The position numbers were made by a program, and so were the translations under genes. This document shows, piece after piece, positions 48,263-58,156 of a stretch of 64,000 bases of DNA. The stretch is from an uncultured Faecalibacterium sp. (lineage in GTDB: Bacteria; Bacillota; Clostridia; Oscillospirales; Ruminococcaceae). The stretch is taken from the NCBI GenBank assembly GCA_934547065.1, contig CAKTEF010000005.1, forward strand, positions 1 to 64,000. The letters are read 5' to 3'. How positions within the stretch are numbered: position 1 is the stretch's first letter; every line of letters starts with the position of its first letter. Below the pieces are notes generated by a model. It had not been told where the DNA came from. It saw nothing but the letters and a program-made list of their open reading frames with translations, and did not search any database.

Positions 48263-49602
48263 GGGGTCTGCTCCTTTTGTATGTAACGCGCGGCGGCCTC
48301 CGCAAAGCGCCGGGGCAAAGGGGTGTCTGCCCAGTACAGGTGCGGGAAACCGGCGTAAAAATGTTCGTTTGCAAAGCCGCAGGCCCAGGTGCGGCCGTCG
48401 GCCTTGCGGGCGGTCAAGGCACTGCCGTTTGCCGTGGAGTCCCAGTGGTGGAACTCATGCACCGGCAGGGGTTCCCCGGCGCGGAACAGCAGGCTGTCGG
48501 CCTGGGCGGTCAGCTGCGCATAGCCAAAGCGGACCAGCCGCCCCACTTTTATGCCGCTGCCCGGCAGCACGCCTGCCATGGGCCACACGGCACCATTGGC
48601 ATCTTCCAGCGTCTGGCCCAGATAGAGGAAGCCGCCGCACTCGGCCACGGTGGGCAGGCCGTGCTCAATGGCCTGCCGGATCAAAGTGCGCAGGGCGGTG
48701 TTCCGGCTCAACGGCTCCGCATACAGCTCCGGGTAGCCGCCCGGCAGGTACAGCCCGCCGATGTCCGGCGGCAGGGAGGCATCCTGCACCGGGCTGAAAA
48801 AAGCAAGCTCGGCTCCGGCATCTTCCAGCGCTTCCAGTGTTTCGGCGTAGGCAAAGCAGAACGCTTCATCCCGCGCCACGGCAATGCGGGTGTGCGGCGG
48901 GCAGGCGGGGGTGGAACGGAAAACGGGAGCGGGGCGGCCGGTCACAGCGGCAAGCTTGTCCCAGTCCATCACCAGCGCGTCGGCCAGCCGGGCGAGCTTC
49001 TGCTGCAAGTCCGCGATCTCCCCGGCGGTTTTCAGCCCCAGGTGGCGGCTCTCAATGGCGGCATCCGGCAGCTGGGGCAGATACCCCAGCACCGGCAGGC
49101 CCGTTTCGGTTTCCAGCATCGGAGCCAGCAGGGCATACAGGCGGGCAGAGCAGCCGTTGAGCAGGATGCCTGCCAGATGGCTGGGCGTGCGGAACGTGTT
49201 CAGCCCGTTGATCTGTGCCGCCAGTGTCAGGCTGGCCCCCTTGGGCTGGATTACCAGCAGAACCGGCAGGCCCAGCGTGTCGGCCGTGTGCCAGGCACTG
49301 GCCTGGGCGGTCAGTCCCTGTCCGTCGTAAAAGCCCATGGCCCCCTCGCACACGGCGGCTCCGTGCCCGGCTGCGTGCCGTGCGTAGAGTCGGCGGGCCG
49401 TTTCGGGCGTGGAGAAAAACAGATCCAGGTTATGGCTCTCCACCCCCAGCACGGCCCGGTGGAACATGGGGTCGATGTAATCCGGCCCGCACTTGAACGC
49501 ACAGGGGTCCGCGCCGCGCCGCTTCAGTGCGGCCAGCAGCGCACAGGTCAGGGTGGTCTTGCCGCTGCCGGAACAAGGGGCGGCTACCAGAAACTGGATC
49601 AT
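48259..49602 (-). CDS. cbiA: Cobyrinate a,c-diamide synthase
   Basis: 447 residues; start at 49602 after ACAGGAGAACGCAG. P-loop VAAPCSGSGKTTLTCALL and amidotransferase domain with the Cys in TVAECGGFLYLGQ and His in PVHEFHHWD. It uses ATP and glutamine to amidate the a and c side chains. Confidence 0.95.
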   Translation of the reverse strand: MIQFLVAAPCSGSGKTTLTCALLAALKRRGADPCAFKCGPDYIDPMFHRAVLGVESHNLDLFFSTPETARRLYARHAAGHGAAVCEGAMGFYDGQGLTAQASAWHTADTLGLPVLLVIQPKGASLTLAAQINGLNTFRTPSHLAGILLNGCSARLYALLAPMLETETGLPVLGYLPQLPDAAIESRHLGLKTAGEIADLQQKLARLADALVMDWDKLAAVTGRPAPVFRSTPACPPHTRIAVARDEAFCFAYAETLEALEDAGAELAFFSPVQDASLPPDIGGLYLPGGYPELYAEPLSRNTALRTLIRQAIEHGLPTVAECGGFLYLGQTLEDANGAVWPMAGVLPGSGIKVGRLVRFGYAQLTAQADSLLFRAGEPLPVHEFHHWDSTANGSALTARKADGRTWACGFANEHFYAGFPHLYWADTPLPRRFAEAAARYIQKEQTP

Positions 49603-50801
49603 CTGCGTTCTCCTGTAATGAGGAAGATGGGGTTGTTGGCCATCAGCAGGTGGAGCCTGCCCGCCGGTTTTGTGCGGCTGACGGCCAGCTGAGTGACTTC
49701 GGCGGAAAGGCCGTGTGCCGTTAAGGCGGCCACGGCAGCGCTCAGGGTCTCCAGCGCAATGGCGGAAATACAGAGGCGGGCCTCCGGGTTCTTTTCCAGC
49801 ACCGCGTCCACCACGGCTTCCATGCCGCCCTTGGTGCCGCCGATGAACACGGCATCCGGGGCGGGCAGGGGGGCCAGCGCGGCGGGGGCCCGGCCCTCGA
49901 TCAGGGTCAGGTTGCAGGCGTGGAATTTCTCCCGGTTTTGGCGGATGAGGGCGCAGGCGGCGGGGTCGCACTCCACGGCATACACTTTCCCGCGCGGGGC
50001 GGCCAGTGCCAGCTCCACGCTCACACTGCCGGTACCGGCACCCACGTCCCACAGCGTTTCGGCAGGCTGTACCGCCAGCTTTGCCAGCGCGGCGGCCCGC
50101 ACTTCCTGCTTGGTCATGGGGACCTCGCCGCGCAGGAACGCCTCATCCGGCAGGCCCTGGGTGCGGCGGAGCGGCTGGGGAAGATGCTCGATGAGCAATA
50201 CGCTCAGAGAAGCAAACTGTTTTTGTGCAAACTGCTCCGCAGTGCCAAAAAAGATGGTCTCAGCCGGGGTGCCCAGGTTCTCGCCGACGATGGCGTGGGC
50301 ATCGCCCAGCCCGGCAGCCGCCAGTTGGCCGCAGAGGGCGGCAGGGCTGTTCTCCCCGCCGGTCAGGAAAAACACCGGGCCGGGCGCGGCATCCAGGCAC
50401 TCGGCCACCGGGTCGCAGGCACAGCCGTGGGCCGAAACGAGCTTCCAACCCTGCCAGGGCCTGCCGATGGCGGCGGCCAGCAGCTGCACGCTGGAAAGGC
50501 CGGGCAGCACCCGGCAGGAGATGCCGAACGCCCGCAGCATGGGCAGCAGCTGGGCGGCCCCGGAGTAAAAGCCGGTGTCGCCGCTGTACACAAGGGCGGT
50601 CTCAGCCTCCGGCGCTTCGGCCAGGCAGGCCAGGATCTCCTCCGGCTTGTACAGGGCTTTCCGGTTGGGGGTGCAGCCCTCCGGCAGCTGCTCCAGCAGC
50701 CGCCTGGCCCCCAGGATGCGGTCCGCCTTTTGCAGGGCGGCAAGCCCCTGGGCCGTGAACGTCTCCGGTGTGCCGGAGCCCATGCCGATCAGTGTGATCA
50801 T
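49599..50801 (-). CDS. cbiET: Fused cobalt-precorrin-7 C5- and C15-methyltransferase/decarboxylase
   Basis: 400 residues. Residues 1-~200 are a CbiE tetrapyrrole methylase (MITLIGMGSGTPET, YSGDTGFYSGA); ~210-400 a CbiT Rossmann methylase (LWDVGAGTGSVSVELA, VFIGGTKGGMEAV). The fusion equals CobL of aerobic producers. Four-base overlaps with both neighbours. Confidence 0.93.
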   Translation of the reverse strand: MITLIGMGSGTPETFTAQGLAALQKADRILGARRLLEQLPEGCTPNRKALYKPEEILACLAEAPEAETALVYSGDTGFYSGAAQLLPMLRAFGISCRVLPGLSSVQLLAAAIGRPWQGWKLVSAHGCACDPVAECLDAAPGPVFFLTGGENSPAALCGQLAAAGLGDAHAIVGENLGTPAETIFFGTAEQFAQKQFASLSVLLIEHLPQPLRRTQGLPDEAFLRGEVPMTKQEVRAAALAKLAVQPAETLWDVGAGTGSVSVELALAAPRGKVYAVECDPAACALIRQNREKFHACNLTLIEGRAPAALAPLPAPDAVFIGGTKGGMEAVVDAVLEKNPEARLCISAIALETLSAAVAALTAHGLSAEVTQLAVSRTKPAGRLHLLMANNPIFLITGERR

Positions 50802-51535
50802 GACAGCATCTCCTTACAGCGTTTCAAGATCTGCTCTGCGGTCTCGCCCTGTTCGACCGGGCGGCGGAGGACGATGAGCTGTGTGCCGGTGTCTGCGGCG
50901 GCCTGCGCCTTTTCGGCAAAACCGCCTGCCGCGCCGCCGTCTTTGGTGACCAGGAAGCGGATGGTGAATTGTTCCAGCAGGGCGCGGTTCAGCGCGTAGG
51001 AGAAGGGCCCCTGCATGGCGATGATATTTTTGTGGGGGATGTGTGCCTCCTCGCAGGCAGCGATGCTTTCCGGCGTGGGCAGCACGCGGGGGAACAGCCG
51101 TTCCGGCTCCACGGGGGCAAAGGCGGCAAGCTCTTTGGCCCCGGTGGTCAGCAGGACATTCCCGGTGGTTTCGGCCAGAAAGGCGGCGGCGTGGGCCGCA
51201 CCGGAAAAGGTCATGCTTCCGGCGGGCAGCGGGCTCTGGGCGCGCAGCAGGCGGTGGTATTCCACCCCGGCGGCGGTGCAGGCGGCACGGACGTTCCGGG
51301 TGGCATCCACCGCGTAGGGGTGGGTGGCATCCACGCACAGATCCATGCCATGCAGCAAGGCGGCCATCTCCTCCGGGGCCAGCCGCCCGCAGTGGACGGT
51401 GATGCCGGAAACATCGCCCTGCTCCTCGGCCCCCAGGGGCGTGGCCACGCTGACCAGCACTTCGGCCCCCAGTGCGGCCAGCTGCCTGGAGAACACGCGG
51501 CCCTCGGTGGTGCCGCTGAATACCAGCACGTTCAT
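50798..51535 (-). CDS. cbiJ: Cobalt-precorrin-6A reductase
   Basis: 245 residues, start at 51535. VLVFSGTTEGRVFSRQL, CVDATHPYAVDATRN, LLTTGAKELAAF and FLVTKDGGAAGGFAEK-type motif (VTKDGGAAGGFAEK) are family signatures. It reduces the ring with NAD(P)H. The start overlaps cbiH by four bases. Confidence 0.93.
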   Translation of the reverse strand: MNVLVFSGTTEGRVFSRQLAALGAEVLVSVATPLGAEEQGDVSGITVHCGRLAPEEMAALLHGMDLCVDATHPYAVDATRNVRAACTAAGVEYHRLLRAQSPLPAGSMTFSGAAHAAAFLAETTGNVLLTTGAKELAAFAPVEPERLFPRVLPTPESIAACEEAHIPHKNIIAMQGPFSYALNRALLEQFTIRFLVTKDGGAAGGFAEKAQAAADTGTQLIVLRRPVEQGETAEQILKRCKEMLS

Positions 51536-52266
51536 CCGCGGTACCCCCTGGGCGTGACCATCCGGCCCTGCAGCTGCCGGGTTTCGGCGTTGCCGATGAA
51601 CACGGTGGTGAACATATCCACCGGAGTCTGTTCCAGCTCGGCCAGGGTCAGGATACGGTGTTCCTGCCCGGCGCGGCCAATGTTGCGCACCAGGCCGCAG
51701 ACCGTGGCCGGGGCCTTGCCGTGGGCCAGCAAAATGCGCACGGCCCGCGCCAGGTAGTCCGGCCTGCCCTTGGAGGAGGGATTGTACAGTGCGATGCAGA
51801 AATCCCCCAGGGCCGCAGCCTGCAGCCGCCGCTCGATCACGGCCCACGGGGTGAGCCGGTCCGAAAGGGAGATCACACAGAAATCGTGGGCCAGCGGGGC
51901 CCCCAGCACGGCTCCGCCGCTGAGCGCGGCCGTCAGGCCGGGCACCACTTCCACCGTGACCTGCGGAAAATCCTGCGCCAGTTCCAGCAGGGGGCTTGCC
52001 ATGCCGTAGACCCCGGCATCGCCGGAGCAGACCAGCGCCACCGTTTTGCCGCTTTGCGCCGTTTCCAGCGCCCAGCGGCAGCGGTCCAGCTCTTTGGTCA
52101 TGCCGGTGGAATAATAGATCTTGTCCGGGAAACAGGGCCGCACAAGGTCTAAGTAGACCGTATAGCCGCACAGCACCTCCGCGGTCTGCAAGGCGCTCTG
52201 CGCCTGTGCGGTCAGAAACTGCGATCCGCCGGGGCCAAGCCCGACCACAAAAAGAGTCTCAGACAT
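51532..52266 (-). CDS. cbiH: Cobalt-precorrin-3 C17-methyltransferase
   Basis: 244 residues, start at 52266. VVGLGPGGSQFLTAQA, CSGDAGVYGMASP and ALYNPSSKGRPDYL identify the CbiH/CobJ branch of tetrapyrrole methylases. It carries out ring contraction with C17 methylation. No extra ferredoxin domain. Confidence 0.94.
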   Translation of the reverse strand: MSETLFVVGLGPGGSQFLTAQAQSALQTAEVLCGYTVYLDLVRPCFPDKIYYSTGMTKELDRCRWALETAQSGKTVALVCSGDAGVYGMASPLLELAQDFPQVTVEVVPGLTAALSGGAVLGAPLAHDFCVISLSDRLTPWAVIERRLQAAALGDFCIALYNPSSKGRPDYLARAVRILLAHGKAPATVCGLVRNIGRAGQEHRILTLAELEQTPVDMFTTVFIGNAETRQLQGRMVTPRGYRG

Positions 52267-53257
52267 CCTGCCACCTCCAATCCGGGGCATAGGGACGGGC
52301 CGCCAGCGCAAACGTTACGCCGCCGCCCGCCTGTTTTGGGAAGATCAGTGTGCCGCCGCTGGCCAGGACCGCCGCCCGCTCACATACATTGTCCACGCCC
52401 GTGACGCTTTGCACAAAGGGCGAGGGGGTAAAGCAGCCGGGGGCCGTTTGCAGCTGCCCGGCAGAGGAAAAGGAAACGGGCCAGCCGTGGCTTTGGCAGA
52501 ACGCCAGCAGGCCGGGTTCCTTCTGCTTGAGGTCGATGCTGGCCGCCGCCGTGATGCCCTGGGGCGCAAGGCCGTGTGCGGCACAAAACCCGGCAAAGGC
52601 CGTTTCCAGCTGCTCTGCCGTGGTGCCCCGGCGGCAGCCGATGCCCAGCACCCCGATGTGCGGGATCAGGTGCAGCGCCTGCCCGGCGGGGGTCAGGGTC
52701 AGGGCAAAATCGGCCGCTTCCTGCGCCGGGGCCGGGACGATGCCCTCCGGCAGCGGCCCGGCAATGGGAAACGCCGACCAGAACGTTACCGGCTGGCCCG
52801 CCAGCAGCTTTGCACTGACGCGCTTGATGCGTGCCGTCTCTAAAACCGTGCAGCCCTGGCGCACGGCCCAGCTGTCCACGGCAAACAGGCCGTTGGCATC
52901 GGTGGCCGTGGTGATCACTGGCACGGCCCCGCAGACGGCGGCCAGCCGCTGCGCCAGGGCGTTGGCCCCGCCCAGGTGGCCGGACAGCACCGGCACGGCA
53001 AAGCGTCCGCATTCATCCACCACCACTACGGCGGGGTCGCTGGCCTTGCTGCGGCAGTGGGGCGAAATGGCCCGCACCGCGATCCCCACGGCCCCCACAA
53101 AGATCAGGGCATCCGTCCGGGCAAACTGCTCGGCCGTCCAGCTGGTAAGACTGGGCCCGCCGTGGCCGCACCGGGCCACGCTGCCGGGCAGTGCGGCGGC
53201 AAGCCGGTTGGCCAGTGCCAGCCCTTTTTCCGTAAAGGCAAGATAGGCGCAGGTCAT
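52259..53257 (-). CDS. cbiG: Cobalt-precorrin-5A hydrolase
   Basis: 332 residues, start at 53257. ALIFVGAVGIAVRAISPHC, DECGRFAVPVLSGHLGGANAL and the C-terminal GIGCRRGTTAEQLETA and SIDLKQKEPGLLAF define CbiG. It opens the delta-lactone and releases acetaldehyde. Overlaps cbiF by four bases. Confidence 0.95.
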   Translation of the reverse strand: MTCAYLAFTEKGLALANRLAAALPGSVARCGHGGPSLTSWTAEQFARTDALIFVGAVGIAVRAISPHCRSKASDPAVVVVDECGRFAVPVLSGHLGGANALAQRLAAVCGAVPVITTATDANGLFAVDSWAVRQGCTVLETARIKRVSAKLLAGQPVTFWSAFPIAGPLPEGIVPAPAQEAADFALTLTPAGQALHLIPHIGVLGIGCRRGTTAEQLETAFAGFCAAHGLAPQGITAAASIDLKQKEPGLLAFCQSHGWPVSFSSAGQLQTAPGCFTPSPFVQSVTGVDNVCERAAVLASGGTLIFPKQAGGGVTFALAARPYAPDWRWQDV

Positions 53258-54015
53258 TGTGCGGCCCCCTTGCGGAATGCAGTGGTAAAAGCGGGGTCGT
53301 AGAGCTTGCTGCGCTCGTACTGCGTGCCCAGGAAATCGCCCACCACGATCAGGGCCGTTTTGGTGATGCCGTTTTTCCGGGTGCTCTCGGCCAGGGTGCC
53401 CACGGTGCAGCGCACCACTTTTTGCTCCGGCCAGCTGGCCTTGTAGACCACGGCGGCCGGGGTGGCGGGGGTGTAGGCACCGCCTGCCAGCAAAGCGGCC
53501 TGCACCTTGTCGATCAGACCGATGGACAGGAAAATGACCATGGTGGCCCCGTGGGCGGCAAGGCCTGCCAGCTGCTCCTTTTCCGGGACCGGGGTGCGGC
53601 CCTCCATCCGGGTGATGATGACGGTCTGGCTGACCGTGGGCAGGGTGTACTCGGCGTTCAACGCCGCCGCCGCGCCGCAAAAGCTGGAAACGCCGGGCGT
53701 GTCGTCGTAGGGGATGCCGTCGGTGTCCAGTGCGTCCATCTGTTCCCGGATGGCACCGTACAGGCAGGGGTCGCCGGTATGCAGCCGCACGGTGGTCCGG
53801 CGCGCAGCCTCCATCCGGCGCATCACGGCCAGCACCTGTTCCAGCGTCATCTCGGCGCTGTTGTAAATGGCACAGCCCGGTTTTGCCAGCCCCAGCAGGG
53901 CCGGGTTGACCAGGCTCCCGGCGTAGAGGATGCAGTCGGCCGCTTGCAGCAGGGCCGCGCCCCGCTGGGTGATCAGGTCCGGCGCGCCGGGGCCTGCGCC
54001 TACAAAATGTACCAT
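53254..54015 (-). CDS. cbiF: Cobalt-precorrin-4 C11-methyltransferase
   Basis: 253 residues; GGAAGGAGCATTGAT upstream. VHFVGAGPGAPDLIT, LHTGDPCLYGAIREQMDAL and PGVSSFCGAAAALNAEYTLP are signatures of CbiF/CobM. It uses S-adenosylmethionine. Confidence 0.95.
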   Translation of the reverse strand: MVHFVGAGPGAPDLITQRGAALLQAADCILYAGSLVNPALLGLAKPGCAIYNSAEMTLEQVLAVMRRMEAARRTTVRLHTGDPCLYGAIREQMDALDTDGIPYDDTPGVSSFCGAAAALNAEYTLPTVSQTVIITRMEGRTPVPEKEQLAGLAAHGATMVIFLSIGLIDKVQAALLAGGAYTPATPAAVVYKASWPEQKVVRCTVGTLAESTRKNGITKTALIVVGDFLGTQYERSKLYDPAFTTAFRKGAAQ

Positions 54016-54016
54016 A

Positions 54017-55936
54017 TCAATGCTCCTTCCATTCGTTCAGCAGGCGGGCGGCCGGTTCGGTCGCGCCCAGCGGGCCATGCTGATTGGAGAACAGCACGGC
54101 CCCAACGCGGAACGCCCCGCCTGCCCGGCGGTCCAGATGCAGCTGGACCGCGGCCAGCAGGCTTTGCAGCACCGGCTCACGCAGGTTGGCGGCATCCAGC
54201 AGTTCCAGACAGGCATCCGTGGTGGCCGCGTTCATCAGGGCGGTACACACCTCCCGACCGGCCCCGCACAGCGCCGCGTGGGCGCAGAACAACTCGGCGC
54301 GGCAGTCGGCTGTGTGGGAGTGCGTGTTCATGATGCCGCCCGCCAGCTTGCACAGCTTGCCCACATGGCCCACCAGCAGCACCTCGTCAAAACCTGCGGC
54401 AACCGCCATGTCCAGCGTGTCGCCGATGAAGTTGGAGGTCTTGACCACCGGGATCGCCGCAAACTCCGGGTACGCGGTGTGAAGATAGTCCAGCCCATAG
54501 TTGCCGGGGGCCAGGATCAGGCGGCGGGGCGTTCCGGCCCGGAGCGCGGCCTGCCCCATTTCCAGCTGGATGGTGTCCAGGATGGCCTGCTGGCTCATGG
54601 GCTCCACGATGCCGCTGGTGCCCAGAACCGAGAGCCCGCCCTCCACCCCGATGTGGGGGTTGAAAGTCCGTTTGGCCGCCTCCTCGCCGCCCCGGATGGA
54701 GACGGTCACGGCAAAGCCGCCGGGGTAGCAGGCGGTTTCCGCCTCCCGGTGCAGCGCCTCGGCGATCATCCTGCGGGGCACATGGTTGATGGCGGCTTCG
54801 CCCACAGGCTGGTCGAGGCCGGGTTTTGTCACCCGGCCCACGCCGGGCCCGGCGGCGATGGAAACGCCCGTCTTGTCCGGCTGCAGCTCCACGGCGGTCA
54901 CCACGGGCAGGCCGGTGGTCACGTCAGCATCGTCGCCGCCGTCCTTTTCAATGGCGCACTCAGCCCCGGCTGCCGTTCTGCGGCAGAACAGCGGAGCCAC
55001 CTCCACCACGATCCCCTTTGGCGTGCGCAGAGCCACGGTTTCGGGTGCGGCTCCGGTCAGAAGCAGGCGGGCCGCCCCGGCTGCCCCCAGCGCCGCGCAG
55101 GTCCCGGTGGTGTAGCCGCAGCGCAGCAGTTTCTGCCCGCTGCGGATGTAGTGTTCAAATTTGGGCTTGGCAGGCTTTGCCGGGCCGAACGCCGCCTGAT
55201 ACTGCGCGGCGGTCAGGCCATAAAGCGATCGGATGCTTTCCGGGGCAAAGGCCTGTTCCGGAGTCAGGACGGCGGAAACATGGGCCGGGGAGACGCAGAC
55301 CACCGCATCAGCGATCTTCTGCGCCATGTCCAGCTCGTGCAGACTGACGATGACGGCCAGGTTCTGCTCGTGCGCCAGGATCTGCAGGATGGTCAGCAGC
55401 TCGATCTTGCCTTTGATGTCCAGAAAGGAGGTGGGCTCGTCCAGAAGGATCGCCTGCGGCTGCTGGCAGATGGCGCGGGCCAGCAGGATGCGCTGGCGCT
55501 GGCCGTCGCTGATGCGGTTGAAGTCACGGTCCGTCAGGTCAGCCGCCCCCACAAGGGCCAGCGCGTCCTGCACGGCCTGCCGATCGGCTGCGGAAAGAAG
55601 GCCCAGCCGCCCGGTGTAAGGGATGCGCCCGGCGGCGGCAAACTCAAAGCAGGTGGTCAGCTCGGTGCGGCGGGTGTGGGGCAGCATCAAAGCCAGCTTG
55701 CGGGCGCGGGCGTTGCCGGAATGATCCGCAAGGTCCTGACCGTCCAAAAGGACGGCCCCGCCCATGGGGGCCAGCTGGCCCGCCAGCGTTTTGAGCAGGG
55801 TGGATTTGCCCGCACCGTTGGGGCCGATGAGCACCAGCACCTGCCCGCGCTTTGCCCCCAGCGCAATGTCCTTTGCCAGGGGTGCTTTGCCGTAGCCGAT
55901 GGCAAGGCTTTGGGCTTCACAAAACAGTTCGCTCAT
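54017..55936 (-). CDS. cbiD: Fusion of a corrinoid/iron-type ABC ATPase with CbiD (cobalt-precorrin-5B C1-methyltransferase)
   Basis: 639 residues in one frame. Residues ~1-255: ABC ATPase with GPNGAGKSTLLKTLAG, ISDGQRQRILLARAI, ILLDEPTSFLD and SLHELDMAQ, most like FecE/BtuD. Residues ~275-639: CbiD with LLRCGYTTGTCAALGAAGAA and KTSNFIGDTLDMA, close to the normal CbiD length. The ATPase partner permease is directly upstream (four-base overlap). The frame is clean across the join, so the fusion is not a sequencing slip by appearance. The enzyme would tie CbiD to the membrane transporter. Confidence 0.92.
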   Translation of the reverse strand: MSELFCEAQSLAIGYGKAPLAKDIALGAKRGQVLVLIGPNGAGKSTLLKTLAGQLAPMGGAVLLDGQDLADHSGNARARKLALMLPHTRRTELTTCFEFAAAGRIPYTGRLGLLSAADRQAVQDALALVGAADLTDRDFNRISDGQRQRILLARAICQQPQAILLDEPTSFLDIKGKIELLTILQILAHEQNLAVIVSLHELDMAQKIADAVVCVSPAHVSAVLTPEQAFAPESIRSLYGLTAAQYQAAFGPAKPAKPKFEHYIRSGQKLLRCGYTTGTCAALGAAGAARLLLTGAAPETVALRTPKGIVVEVAPLFCRRTAAGAECAIEKDGGDDADVTTGLPVVTAVELQPDKTGVSIAAGPGVGRVTKPGLDQPVGEAAINHVPRRMIAEALHREAETACYPGGFAVTVSIRGGEEAAKRTFNPHIGVEGGLSVLGTSGIVEPMSQQAILDTIQLEMGQAALRAGTPRRLILAPGNYGLDYLHTAYPEFAAIPVVKTSNFIGDTLDMAVAAGFDEVLLVGHVGKLCKLAGGIMNTHSHTADCRAELFCAHAALCGAGREVCTALMNAATTDACLELLDAANLREPVLQSLLAAVQLHLDRRAGGAFRVGAVLFSNQHGPLGATEPAARLLNEWKEH

Positions 55937-56949
55937 GCGGCACCCTCCTTGCTGCGGCGGATCAGCAGCCCGATGACCACCGGTGCCCCGAACACGGCTG
56001 TGACCGCGCTGATGGAAAGCTCTGTGGGGGCAAACAGGCTGCGGGCCAGCAGGTCACACAGCAGACAGAACGCTGCCCCGCCCAGGCAGCACCCCGGCAG
56101 GACCACCAGCGGCTTTGCACTGCCCAACAGCTGCTTGACCAGGTGGGGGACTGCGATGCCCACAAAGGAGATGGGCCCCGCAAAGGCGGTGACGCAGGCC
56201 GCCAGCAGGCTGGAAAGAAGCACCAGCAGGCGGGAAAAGCGCCGGACGTTGATGCCCACGCTCTGGGCATAGGCTTCGCCCATCTGGTAGGCGGCCATGG
56301 GTTTGGAAAGGCAGAATGCCGCCGCCAGTGCAGGCAGCACCACGCAGGCCGCCGCCCGCACGTTGCCCCAGGTCATGCCGGAAAAGCTGCCCTGGGACCA
56401 GTTGTGCAGGTTGACGATGTTCGAATCCTGCGCAAAGGCGACCACAAATTCCGTGATGGCGGAGCAGATGTAGCCGATCATGATGCCGCAGATGACCAGA
56501 ATGCTCATCCGCTGCACCCGGCGGGCCACCGCCAGCACAAAGGCCATGGCGGCCATGGCCCCCGCAAAGGCGGCCAGGATCAGGGTGAGCGAGCCGGTGA
56601 GCAGCCCCCGGTTCAAAAACACGACCATGACCAGCGCCACCGCCAGCTTGGCTCCGCTGGAAATGCCCATGACGAAGGGGCCCGCGATGGGGTTTGCAAA
56701 AAAGGTCTGGAGCAGGTAGCCCGCAGCCGAAAGCGCTGCCCCCAGCAGCACCACCATCACGGCACGGGGCAGCCGCAGCTGCGTAATGATGCCCACGCTC
56801 AGGGCATCCTGCCCGCGGCCGCTCAGGGCGGCCAGCACGGCCCGGGGGGTCAGGCTGACGCTGCCCCAGAACAGGTTGGCGGCAAACAAAAGCCCCAGCG
56901 CAAGGATCAGGATGCCGTAAGAAAGGACAAGGCGTTTTTGGCTGGTCAT
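55933..56949 (-). CDS. ABC permease, FecCD/BtuC family
   Basis: 338 residues with about nine to ten membrane helices. SLTPRAVLAALSGRG, LRLPRAVMVVLLGAALSAAG and GPISFVGIAVPHLVK are family signatures. It imports corrinoid, heme or siderophore; the cobalamin context favours corrinoid or cobalt-chelate salvage. Confidence 0.93.
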   Translation of the reverse strand: MTSQKRLVLSYGILILALGLLFAANLFWGSVSLTPRAVLAALSGRGQDALSVGIITQLRLPRAVMVVLLGAALSAAGYLLQTFFANPIAGPFVMGISSGAKLAVALVMVVFLNRGLLTGSLTLILAAFAGAMAAMAFVLAVARRVQRMSILVICGIMIGYICSAITEFVVAFAQDSNIVNLHNWSQGSFSGMTWGNVRAAACVVLPALAAAFCLSKPMAAYQMGEAYAQSVGINVRRFSRLLVLLSSLLAACVTAFAGPISFVGIAVPHLVKQLLGSAKPLVVLPGCCLGGAAFCLLCDLLARSLFAPTELSISAVTAVFGAPVVIGLLIRRSKEGAA

Positions 56950-56959
56950 AGGCGGCTCC

Positions 56960-58102
56960 TCAGGATAGTTTGGTCAAAAACCGGAAGCCGGCTTCGTCCG
57001 GCTGCGTCTGGGTGAACAGAGCGTGCAGCTCCAGCATGAAATCGGCCAGCGCCATGCTCTGCTGGAAAAAGCCCTGGGCGACACACCACACGTCCCCGGA
57101 CTGCATAGCCTTGAAATCGGCCAGCAGCGGGCACTTGGCCAGCAGCTCCTGCCGGGTGGAGACGGCCCCCTCGATGGTGCTGTTGTAGAGGAGCACATCG
57201 GCATCTTTGGCCCCGGCGTAAAAATCCTCCAGTGGCAGGTTCATGGTGGAAAGGTTATTGCCGCTGTCGGTCAGATCGGCAAAAACATAGCTGCCGCCTG
57301 CCAGCTCGATCATCTGGGCGATGTAGTCGCCGCCCTTGCGCACGTTGGCTAAGTGGTTTGCCGTGATGGAAAAGAACGCACAGGTCCTGCCGGTGGGCTG
57401 CTGGTCCAGCAGGGGGGCAATGCGCTCCACCTGCTGGGTGAACAGCTGCTCGGCCAGGGGTTCCTTGCCCAGCAGGATGCCCCAGAACTTGATCCACTCC
57501 ATCCGGGCCAGGGGGCCGCTCTCGTAGCTGGAACGCTCCACGATCACCGGGATGCCGAACCGTTCCAGCTGCTCCTTGACCTCCGGGGTGTGCAGGATCA
57601 TCGTGTTCTCAATGGCAAGGCCGCAGTCCGCGTTCAGGATCTGCTCGTAGTCCGGGGCACTGTATTTGCCCGCGTAGGCGATCTGCCCGTTTTCCATGGC
57701 GGTTTTCGCCTGCGGCAGATCCCAGCCCTCGGCCCGCGTGCCGGAAAGGCGGATGCTGTCCAGTGCGTCCAGATGCACGAACAGATCCATCACCGAGGTC
57801 GAGACAAGGTAGAGGTTCCCGACCGGCTGGCGCAGCGGGGTGATGTCCGCAGAAAGGCCGACGGGCTGGGCGGCATCGGCGGGCAGCACAAGGAATTTCT
57901 GGCCCGAATCCGGGATGGTCAGCAGGGTATAGCCGCCCTCGCAGCAGTCGGCGGTGAACTGCCGGGCATAGTCCAGCGGATAGGCGTGGTCCGGCACAAG
58001 CTCGTCGGTGCTGGCGGGGGCAGTCTCGGCGGCCGAGCAGCCCGCCAGAGTCAGCGCGGTAAGAGGCAGGGCTTTTAAGAATTGATGTCTTGTCAGTTTC
58101 AT
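56960..58102 (-). CDS. Substrate-binding lipoprotein of the corrinoid/iron-type ABC transporter
   Basis: 380 residues; start at 58102 (MKLTRHQFLKALPL) with lipobox LTLAGC. The body has the BtuF/FecB bilobal pattern (YLVSTSVMDLFVHLDALDSI, NGQIAYAGKYSAPDYEQI). No good ribosome site is visible; the upstream 50 bases contain a fragment of the palindromic repeat (AACCCTCTCAGG). Confidence 0.85.
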   Translation of the reverse strand: MKLTRHQFLKALPLTALTLAGCSAAETAPASTDELVPDHAYPLDYARQFTADCCEGGYTLLTIPDSGQKFLVLPADAAQPVGLSADITPLRQPVGNLYLVSTSVMDLFVHLDALDSIRLSGTRAEGWDLPQAKTAMENGQIAYAGKYSAPDYEQILNADCGLAIENTMILHTPEVKEQLERFGIPVIVERSSYESGPLARMEWIKFWGILLGKEPLAEQLFTQQVERIAPLLDQQPTGRTCAFFSITANHLANVRKGGDYIAQMIELAGGSYVFADLTDSGNNLSTMNLPLEDFYAGAKDADVLLYNSTIEGAVSTRQELLAKCPLLADFKAMQSGDVWCVAQGFFQQSMALADFMLELHALFTQTQPDEAGFRFLTKLS

Positions 58103-58156
58103 GGTAATTGTCAGCGGGTTAACCCTCTCAGGCACTTTTGGCAAAACCCGAAAAGA

